From Microplitis mediator (taxonomy: Eukaryota; Arthropoda; Insecta; Hymenoptera; Braconidae), in contig NC_079976.1 in assembly GCF_029852145.1 (NCBI RefSeq), positions 21,540,617-21,604,616 of the forward strand: a stretch of DNA of 64,000 nucleotides, in the 5' to 3' direction. The notes under the pieces are model-generated. The model saw nothing but the letters and a program-made list of their open reading frames with translations. It had not been told where the DNA came from and did no database searches. Below, piece after piece: positions 55,899 to 64,000 of the stretch; the stretch's first letter is position 1; the number at the start of each line of letters is the position of its first letter. The position numbers and the translations under genes are program-made.

Positions 55899-58487
55899 TT
55901 AGGGTGATTCATTTTAAACTAACATTTTTTTTTTTCAAGTCCCACTCAAAAATCTTGTAGCATATGAAAAATAAAAAATTCTTACTAAATTTGAGCTCTT
56001 AATTTCAATTTTTAGAGGTCTCTCACCGAATTTTTAATTTTTCCATTTAAATAACACGGGAAAACTTTTTTTTTTAATTTTTTGCTTCCGCATCTCATCA
56101 AGAAATTTTTTTTTTTAAATATCATGCTGACGTTCTTATAGTTGACTAAATGCTCTACAAAAAAGTTCATTGAGTCGAGTCTGTAAGTGCAATATCTCCA
56201 TCATAATTCACGTTACAAATTGTGATTTTTGTGGGAATTCGATTTTAATGCACTTAGAAACGAAACTATTGGTGATAGCCAAAAAGTTTAAATGGAAATT
56301 TTGTAGGTTATTCAATACTCTAAAATAATGCCATGATGAATACCTCTGTACCACCAATAGTTTAGCCTCCAGACGCTCTCAAAGTCCAATTTTTTTCAAA
56401 AATATGCTTTTAATGCACTTAGAAACGAAACTAATGGTGATAGACAAAAAGTTTAAATGGCAATTTTGTCGGTTATTCAATACTCTAAAATAATGCCATT
56501 ATGACTATCTCTGTTCCACCAATAGTTTAGCTTCCAGACGCTCTTAAACTTAAAATTCTCTTTGAATATATTGCGCAAAACAAAATTTGGTAAAGGTCTA
56601 GAAGTGGGGCTCCACATATTTTTCAAAGTACCAAGTGCTTACACATTAAATATCTATAATTAAACTTTTTCCACGAGTTCAGCTACACGGCGGATTAAAT
56701 TTTCTGTATGTGTTTTCGTCTTTAACACTAGATATCTATCAGAACCTTGCAATCAGAGTGTACAAAATTGATAAAAATAAAATAAAATTATGCAAATTTT
56801 CCAAAATAAATTTAATAAAAATTTTCTAATAAATATAAATAATTAATTTTATTAATAACGTAAGATGGACGGTGGTGATAGAAAGGTCTAACTAAGAGCT
56901 ACAAAGATTTTTTGAACTCTTGTATAGTGAAAATTGGCATATTTCTGTTATTTCAATACTTTAACGGTGTACAACAGCTCACCTAACATTTTGTTGTAAG
57001 TAGTTTGTGACAGTATCCGCCTTCCTTTGCTAGTATAGTGTCTAGCTGAAGCCCACAACACAGTTTTACGCCGGCTCGTACTGGTAAGAGATGTAGTCTA
57101 AGGCAAGGGTGCGTTAACATAGCCTTACTGACGAGTCCGTTAACGTACTTAGGACGAAACTACAGAAATTATGGCAAATAGGCATATACCTTAAATTTTA
57201 GTGTTTACCTTAAGAGTCAACACACAGAATGAAATGAAAAATATGTCAAATAATGCAGTGTTGCACGGAACTGAAAATTCATGAACTTAACATCTAAATC
57301 AAGCATAATTTATACCTTTGGTATACACTTAGAACTTATTAAGGCTCAAATAACACCTAAAGGAGCAATTATATCTTCAATCCGCCGACAAATGCTAGAG
57401 AATGAAATTGGTTTCAAAGCAATTTGTCTATATTTGGATTGTTGCTTGATATAAACAGGTGGAGCCCCGATTAAAGACCATTACCCAAAATTTTTTCGCA
57501 AGTATAATAATTACTTAAATTATTTTAAAATATATTATAATAATAAACAAAAGTATTTTATTTTGGTGAATGTGTACAGAAAATATCAAACTTCTGTTTG
57601 GAGTCACTTATTATTTCAACTTATGAGCAATTATCCCTGATTAAAAACTCCAATTGAATCCGATTGAATCTGATTGAAACTTAATCAGAATTCTATCAGT
57701 TTCCAGACTCCAAACAGAAGTTTGATATTTTCTGTACACATTCACCAAAATAAAATACTTTTGTTTATTATTATAAGTAATTATTATACTTGCGAAAAAA
57801 TTTTGTTTTGCGCAATAAATTCAAAGAGAATTTTAAGTTTAAGAGCGTCTGGAAGCTAAACTATTGGTGGAACAGAGATAGTCATAATAGCATTATTTTA
57901 GAGTATTGAATAACCGACAAAATAGCCATTTAAACTTTTTGTCTATCACCATTAGTTTCGTTTCTAAGTGCATTAAAAGCATATTTTTGAAAAAAATTGG
58001 ACTTTGAGAGCGTCTGGAGGCTAAACTATTGGTGGTACAGAGGTATTCACCATGGCATTATTTTAGAGTATTGAATAACCTACAAAATTTCCATTTAAAC
58101 TTTTTGGCTATCACCAATAGTTTCGTTTCTAAGTGCATTAAAATCGAATTCCCACAAAAATCACAATTTGTAACGTGAATTATGATGGAGATATTGCACT
58201 TACAGACTCGACTCAATGAACTTTTTTGTAGAGCATTTAGTCAACTATAAGAACGTCAGCATGATATTTAAAAAAAAAAATTTCTTGATGAGATGCGGAA
58301 GCAAAAAATTAAAAAAAAAAGTTTTCCCGTGTTATTTAAATGGAAAAACTAAAAATTCGTTGAGAGACCTCTAAAAATTGAAATTAAGAGCTCAAATTTA
58401 GTGAGAATTTTTTATTTCTCATATGCTACAAGATTTTTGAGTGGGACTTGAAAAAAAAAAATGTTGGTCTAAAATGAATCACCCTAA
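55899..58487. mobile_element. Palindromic element, TIR TTAGGGTGATTCATTTTA, TA duplication, ribozyme in centre
   Basis: Arms 55899-56585 and 57800-58487 are near-identical inverted copies; TA flanks at 55897-55898 and 58488-58489. The centre is not palindromic as a whole. 56590-57475 is a single-copy segment bounded by GGGGCTCCAC inverted words, and 57490-57803 is a further inverted repeat (AAACTTCTGTTTGGAGT and inverse) with a CCCTGATTAA word in its loop. No coding capacity. The central segment carries the hammerhead motif at 57092-57164. Confidence 0.85.
57092..57164 (+). ncRNA. Type III hammerhead self-cleaving ribozyme (candidate)
   Basis: All invariant parts are present in order. Stem III 5' strand TGTAGT (57092-57097) ends in the cleavage triplet GTC (57096-57098). 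Stem I is TAAGGC (57099-57104) pairing perfectly with GCCTTA (57122-57127). The core CTGACGA (57128-57134) fits CUGANGA. Stem II GTCC (57135-57138) pairs with GGAC (57152-57155). GAAA (57156-57159) and ACTACA (57159-57164) complete stem III. Predicted cleavage follows C57098. Loops I and II contain complementary CGTTAAC (57112-57118) and GTTAACG (57139-57145), allowing 7-bp loop-loop pairing. That kind of contact speeds natural hammerheads. Confidence 0.85.
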
Positions 58488-58580
58488 TACTCTATACATG
58501 GATTCTAACGCACTTAGTTTTTAAAATATCGCTGATTATAAACTATTGCTGTTTCCATCCTAATCCATACATCATTTCAG
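58488..58580. other. End of intron, 3' splice site
   Basis: Polypyrimidine stretch and CATTTCAG acceptor leading into the exon at 58581. Confidence 0.5.
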
Positions 58581-58740
58581 AATGTCACGTTGAAATCACG
58601 ACAACTTATGAATCTACGAAATTGTTTCCGATTTCAATAGGTCGAACAGATGTGAATATTTCTAATCAAAAACTCGAACTCATGATAAGATCTAACGGAG
58701 ATGTCCACATACCTCTGATTCTGTTTCCTGAAGATTCTGA
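58581..58740 (+). CDS. Exon: repeated extracellular domain, first part
   Basis: Bounded by CATTTCAG and a consensus donor GA|GTAAGTAA. Open frame after two spare nucleotides: CHVEITTTYESTKLFPISIG, then DVHIPLILFPEDSE. The phase is compatible with the donor at 17536, which would make this the next exon of the kringle gene after a 41-kb TE-filled intron. The pattern parallels the exon at 17009 (C start, P-I, D-S-x-x-L), so it is the same domain type. It could instead belong to a separate paralogous gene. Confidence 0.65.
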
Positions 58741-58813
58741 GTAAGTAACTAAAAAAATCATTTTACCATTTATTCTCTTTTCTTATTCACTGATAACTTT
58801 GTGATTTGAATAG

Positions 58814-58957
58814 ATATTACAATTTGGTTATTGATAAGTTGAGTGCTTCGATTTCTTTCTCGAAATTCATCAAAACATTTTTAATTGAACTTCATACTCA
58901 AAAATCACCGGTTGAAGAATTACTTCTAGAAGATAAGTGGAGTAATATTACCCTTTT
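58814..58957 (+). CDS. Exon: repeated extracellular domain, second part
   Basis: Acceptor TTTGAATAG, donor CCCTTTT|GTAAGTTC. The frame continues from the previous exon: YYNLVIDKLSASISFSKFIK, then SPVEELLLEDKWSNITLL. A 73-bp intron (58741-58813) separates it from the previous exon, a normal insect intron size. No further exon was found downstream in the window. Confidence 0.65.
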
Positions 58958-59800
58958 GTAAGTTCATATTGTTTTATATATTGAGAGAAAGTTATGTTTA
59001 TTTCTCCTTCTATCCCTGAAGGGGTTAGGCAGCGTGGGTGGTATTTTACCAGCTTAATACAGGAGTGGATAAAATCACGAAGGACGATAAAGGGCCGATC
59101 TAACTATCTAGTCAACTTAAATACGACTTTGATTTTATTCCGTTGAACTAGAGATGGTCTAGCTACTCCAGTCAACTCACCTCTTGGTTCCTGAATTATC
59201 CATAAATAGAGTGCAGTGCTAGGAACTTACAGCTTACCCTTGGATCATAATACAACCAGTATTACAATATCAGCACAGTTCCCAACATGCTAATAAGGGT
59301 TACTGACCGTAACCCCTGTGACCTTGCTGTACGAACTCCTCGACACTGTCGTTTTGTGGTACCAACAGTGCACACACAAATAAAAGCGGGTAGGTTCTTT
59401 ATGGAACCTACCACAAGTATCCCACAGTAATGTATTATTAACCACTTTTTATCAGAATCCTCATTTATACATATTGGTCCTCTGTGATAATCAGTATCAT
59501 TGCACTTGCATAATCCGTACTCTCTACGCTACGGTCACAATGATAAAAATACTTATTCGTAGCAAAACCAAGTGCCACGCACGACTCAGCTTTGTCACGT
59601 GGTCTCATTACGTGGCTAGGTGTATCTGACATCACCGAACTATCACCATCATCGTGACTATATATGTATAAATGTCTTTAGTAGATGAGGTAATATTCTA
59701 TGATACATCAATTAAACATATTAATTTTGTTAAATAAATATTTTATTTAACGAACTAATGTAACACCGTAAAATTAAGAATAGAATAGAAAATGCTTAAA
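58958..59800. other. Non-coding; short repeats, possible LTR remnant
   Basis: Contains inverted pairs (GGTAGGTTCTTTATGGAACC at 59389; GGGTTACTGACCGTAACCC at 59308) and an AT-rich end near 59700-59780 with TAAATAAA words. This could be the 3' LTR of the neighbouring minus-strand Gypsy fragment. No partner LTR is present. Confidence 0.35.
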
Positions 59801-60860
59801 TAGGTGTACGCAGTCCAGCGGTATATCTTATTCTTCTGGCAATCAATACAAGATTTCGCCCATTCACGGTAGTCTTTATTGATTGATGGCCAGATGTTTC
59901 GTTTCGAAACCGATTTGAGTGATCCTTAAATTCCAGAATGTGCAAGCGTGTGTAACGAGTTGAACACTTTTTTTCTCAGCGGTCTTGGAACGTATAGTCG
60001 CATCATACCTAACGCAAAGTCACAGTACAATGCTGAAGCATTGTCGAAATTTATTCGTCGAAGCCGCAACGCTATTGTCCGTTGCAGCAGTTGTTGAAGC
60101 TCGAAATCTTGTTTCTGTGCATCGGCAAATTCTTCCAATGTAATAGAAGTAGACACTGCTTCAATTCGTGACAATGTTTTAGCGTCAACATTGTCGTTAC
60201 CCGACACGTATTTAATGTCAGTCATAAATTGACCGATGAAATCCAAGTGGCGGAATTGCCATGGTGAAGTTCTCTCCATACACTGTTTGAATGCGTGTTG
60301 AAGCGGTTTGTGATCGGTGTAGATCGTAACATGCCGACCTTCAAAAATATGCCCGAAAAGTCTCACGGCTTCATAGATTGCGTGTAATTCTCGATCATAT
60401 GTCGATAATTTTGTAATCGACGGCTTTATTTTCCGGCTAAAGAAAGCCAACGGCTGCTAATCATTATTTACGCGTTGCTGAAGGACGGCACCGATCCTGA
60501 CTTCTGGTACATCGATAAAAACTGCCCAATTCACGTCAGTTCTTGGATGCACGAGAAGTGTTGCAACAGCGAGAGATCGTTTAGTGGCATTAAAGGCGTT
60601 TTGCAAATCAGCTGTCCAGTTGATAGGATGCGATCCTTTGATTTTTGGTTCTTCCAGAACTTTATTTAACGGCGCTTAAATTTCTGCAGCGTTCCTAATG
60701 AACTTTCTGTAGAAATTAATTGTGCCGAGGAATCCACGAAGTGCATTAACAGTTTTCGGAGGCTGGAGATTAACGATAGCCTCAATTTTTTTCGGCAATT
60801 GTTTAATGCCGTGCTCGTTGATTAAATAACCATGGAATTTGACTTCGGTTTTGCCTAGCT
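59801..60860 (-). pseudogene. Gypsy-type pol fragment (RT end, RNase H, integrase start)
   Basis: The minus strand from about 60860 gives the RT end (GKTEVKFHGYLINEHGIKQL, LRGFLGTINFYRKFI). Then RNase H (AFFSRKIKPSITKLSTYDRE, IYTDHKPLQHAF, RHLDFIGQFMTDIKYVSG) and the integrase zinc-binding start (LHTLAHSGI). Frames change near 60450-60680 and stop at 59926. It differs from the element at 32-37 kb (different RNase H sequence), so it is another family. Confidence 0.85.
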
Positions 60861-60866
60861 GGGAGG

Positions 60867-62684
60867 TAATTAAAAGAGCGGCAGTTATTTCATCAGGGGA
60901 ATTTTTAGAGTTAAACAATAGATGCCTAGAGCTAGGAGTTTTCCCTACTGCATGGAAAGAGGGTGGGATTATCATGCTCCTTAAGAGCAGTGACAAAGAC
61001 GCGAGCGACCCAAAATCTTATAGGCCAATTTGTTTACTTTCGGTTATCGGGAAGGTATTTGAAAGATTGTTGAAGTCTAGACTCACCACCACAGTCTTAG
61101 TTGGGGATAATATCTCCAGTCAACAATTTGGTTTCATGGCCAAAAGGTCGACTGAGGATGCGATCGTTGAGATGCGTCACTTGCTAGATTCGACAACTGA
61201 GAATCTGGCAATCGGACTTCTCTTCGATATTTTTGGTGCCTTTGATAACGTGTGGTGGCCGCGAGTACTCGAGGGCTTAAAAAAACAGGAATGCCCCAAA
61301 AATGTTTATAGGGTGGTACAAAGTTACTTTTATAATAAGACGGTCTCACTGTCATGGGGAGTCGGGAAAGAAAGGAATAAGCCAACAAGGGGATGTCCAC
61401 AGGGATCAGTTCGGGGGCCATTATTTTGGAACATTATGTTCGATAACTTACTTAAAGAATTAGAATCTACAAAACCCGGGAGCAAATTTGTAGCCTATGC
61501 TGACAACCTCCTTGTCATCATAGAAGGCACCTGACGTGCCGATATTGAAGAAAAAGCACAAGGGACGGTAATTCGATACTGGAATGGTGTTGTTCCGCGA
61601 AACTTACGTTGTCGGAGTCCAAGACCGATGCAATATTCCTCAAGAGAAAGTACACCAGGCTCGGTCTACGCAAGGACAAAGGTCCGTACCCCTAAGAAGC
61701 GAAAAGACAGAAAAAGCCCAAATATGATTCAAAGCTACCGAAAATCGTAATAGGTAAAACAAAAGTAGCATTCAAAAAGAGCGTTAGATACTTAGGGGTA
61801 CACTTTGACCAGGACCTCTGACCAACAACACACATAAAGACAAGGCGCGCGAAATTAGATAAAACTATTGGTCGACTACGCCGTCTCACACGGACTGAAT
61901 GGGGACTGCGCTTTCCCGCTATGTCCACTATCTACAGGGGCTACTTCCAGCTTGTTGTCACTTATGCGGCAAAATGTCGGAGTGACCTATGTAGAGTAGG
62001 GGATTGGAAGGCGAATAAGGCCCTGCAACGGCGAGCCCTGATTACAATGACGTCTTCATACAAGACAGCATTGTATGAGGGACTTTGTGTACTTACAAGG
62101 GCAGTGACGAAGAAAGCCTTGTCTTCCTTAGAAAAGAAATCATTCGCAGATGGCAAGAAAAGTGGACCACAACGAACAACGGACGAATGACATTCAACTA
62201 CTTTCCCGACGTTACTGAACGTCTAGCGAGCAAACACATTAGCCCTAATTCATGGCTTACCCAGGTCTTAACCGGTCATGGTTGTATCAAAGATAGACTC
62301 TGCAAGTACGGACTCGCCAAAGATCGCAAATGCTCTCAATATAACAAAAGGAGGGATACTGTACAGCACTTAATGCTAAAATGCGCCGGGTTTGAGTCTC
62401 AGCGTGAGGTGCTCCAGAGCACAGAAGGGTGGGTCACGGAGTGGCAACAAATCGGTCGGGTTTTTGCCTCATTCCCAAACTCCTTTAAAATTTTTAATAG
62501 TTTCAGCAAAGACTGTCTCCACCACAAACTCAGCAGCCAATTCCAACACCGAGAAGTAGGAGGAAAAGACTACCAGATCGCAGCTCAACTGGCATCCACC
62601 CAGTTGTTTGCGGAGCATTTGGGTATGGGTAGAACTCTCGATTTGTGGGGACTCTGTGCATCCCTCGTATCAGTCCGAAGTTAG
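60867..62684 (+). pseudogene. R1-like LINE, RT and C-terminal domain
   Basis: RT reads SYRPICLLSVIGKVFERLL, QFGFMAKRSTEDAIVEMRHL, DIFGAFDNVWW and GCPQGSVRGPLFWNIMFDN, with the active-site box YADN in place of YADD, so a catalytic aspartate is lost. After a frameshift near 61532, SVRYLGVHFDQDL and the thumb follow. The C-terminal part (62085-62684) ends with a Cys/His motif (CSQYNKRRDTVQHLMLKC) seen in R1-clade elements. The 5' end is truncated and fused head-to-head to the Gypsy fragment at about 60860. Confidence 0.8.
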
Positions 62685-64000
62685 GTGTGTGTGAAAATGT
62701 GTTGAAGTATGGACGGATGAATGTTAACAAAACTGGGTGTCTTCTCAGGAATGCAGGGGAAGAAACCACATCCCCTCTCTACCAACTGTGGTATGTCGAC
62801 CAATACATGGAATTGGTACTATGGGCGTATCCTTCCAAGCCGGCATAAGGGAAACCGAATGCTAGGATACTCTGGATTCGTAGTGGCTGTTGGTTCGGCA
62901 CCCACACGCAAAGGATCTCTGATCCGACGGGTTATAACATCCGCCAACATTGAGCTTGCTCAATAATTCGCTTTAATAATATTATGGTGGAAAATAGTGG
63001 GTTGTATGCCCACAAGGGGGGCAAATTAATTGTTCCATCAATTTTCCACGTAGTGTAATATGGCTTTAGCACCACCTATGTTCTGACGTTGATTCAAGTA
63101 ATCGACCACTTAATTGATTACCTTGCCCCATGCTGGACGACACAATTAATTAATGTAACGGGACTAGAGTCCACCTCCATTTGACGGGAGGCCGTTTTCT
63201 TACCTTTTTGGGCATACACGCGCTGCGTTAAACTCTATCCCTACCACATATTATAAAAGCGAAATGTGAGCATAAGCTTAACCCTTTAGGCATGCAATAC
63301 ATGTGGGTGCCTCACCATCGGCCACCACGAATCCAACCTCACTTGGGCCCACCATTCCCCCCATCTCAGGAAATAGAGAGACTCTGGTTGAAGTGGGGCT
63401 TGGAATAGGCTCCCCGTAGCACTCAAGTTCTATTATCACCAACATAGTGATAATAATAGTGTACGGGCCATAGGGGCTTGTATCCACCTGGTTTTTAGAC
63501 ACCCAGCATGGATTCGCCTAGCCCGCCGCAGCGGTACCTGTTGGCTTCCTCAACCCAGAACCTAAGCTTACGAAAGAATCTCTAGGAATAACAGGTGGCA
63601 TCTATTTACGGTTGAGTAATGGTCCCAGAACCCACGAAGAGGGCGGTACGTACTTGATCTGGCGCCACTTGGAGGACGCCAAGACTCCTTCTGGATCCTG
63701 GACGACACACTGTGGCTGGGTTCCACTTGACGGCCACACCGACACGCACATGTGTATTTCGATAGGATTTTGAGGCGTTTGGAGCATTGTGAACGTCTAG
63801 TGGAATACACCCCGTATAAGCTGTCACGGTATCGCTCATGCAACCCAGCTACGTATACTTTTCAATTGATGGTATGAGAGGACACCAATGATAAGCAACT
63901 AAATGGTGGATCGATTTAGGTTCTTCTATAGCCGTGAATACCACACATGCAGCTCTCACTGGAGAAATATCCCTGATTAAACAACTGAATTCGACCGAAT
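62685..64000. other. LINE 3' region and unassigned GC-richer DNA
   Basis: 62868-62910 (GGATTCGTAGTGGCTGTTGG, CGGCACCCACACG) is inverted at 63300-63345 (CATCGGCCACCACGAATCC), so two UTR-like pieces face each other. Several overlapping 60-90-codon frames on the minus strand at 63568-63843 cannot all be real and show no domain. The end at 63970 holds CCCTGATTAA, possibly the start of another such element cut by the window edge. Confidence 0.35.

Noticed and set aside
59290..59350. ACTGACCGTAACCCC with a downstream ACGAAC, resembling a ribozyme core
   Set aside because: CUGACC does not fit CUGANGA and the flanks do not form the needed stems; it is part of a simple inverted repeat.
63568..63843. 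Three overlapping minus-strand frames with Arg/Ser-rich peptides
   Set aside because: They overlap in different frames, show no domain, and lie in what looks like LINE 3' or unassigned repeat DNA.

Overview
The window is AT-rich eukaryotic DNA from an insect, most likely a hymenopteran of the parasitoid-wasp kind. That assignment is an inference from the arthropod repeat families (jockey-like, R1-like and R4-like LINEs, mariner, short-LTR Gypsy) and the base composition; no marker gene fixes the species. Almost all of the 64 kb is transposable elements (TEs) nested in one another. There are no bacterial-style operons, rRNA genes or CRISPR arrays.

The main host signal is a set of plus-strand exons with good splice sites: 3825-3955, 15875-16148, 16251-16911, 17009-17239, 17336-17536 (or to 17565), 58581-58740 and 58814-58957. 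Taken in order, their splice phases are compatible throughout. The simplest reading is one secreted or cell-surface protein with two kringle domains and repeated beta-rich domains (weak resemblance to farnesoic acid O-methyltransferase-like domains), interrupted by introns of about 12 kb and 41 kb made of TEs. Two paralogous tandem genes are the alternative. A minus-strand first exon with a splice donor (13435-13681) and a frameshifted copy of it (12403-12648) lie inside the first large intron.

Layout. 0-3.8 kb: a TA-flanked palindromic MITE, a LINE RT fragment and a CCCTAG-type MITE. 4-16 kb (intron): an AT-rich tandem array, a nearly full-length broken jockey-like LINE (6554-10777), an intact-looking mariner (10973-12258), the duplicated exon and a CCCTCGC-type MITE. 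17.6-27 kb: a minisatellite, a 154-bp satellite interrupted by an internally deleted LTR element with 4-bp target duplication, hairpins, a tRNA-derived sequence and 91-bp tandem arrays. 27.7-31.25 kb: palindrome inserted within palindrome. 32-37 kb: a 5.0-kb Gypsy-type LTR retrotransposon with 160-bp LTRs. 37-46.5 kb: a transposon with an Asn/Asp-rich region, a DDE-like region and a Ulp1-type protease, split by two large palindromic insertions whose removal restores the reading frame. 47.3-54.9 kb: inverted repeats flanking a Mutator-like transposase gene and LINE debris. 55.9-58.5 kb: a palindromic TA-flanked element whose centre holds a complete type III hammerhead ribozyme motif. 59.9-62.7 kb: a Gypsy fragment fused head-to-head to an R1-like LINE.

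The most notable points are the hammerhead ribozyme with complementary loops, a group of CCCT-ended self-similar palindromic MITEs that duplicate any 2-bp target, recurring 91-93-bp periodicity in four unrelated-looking arrays, and the giant-intron kringle gene.
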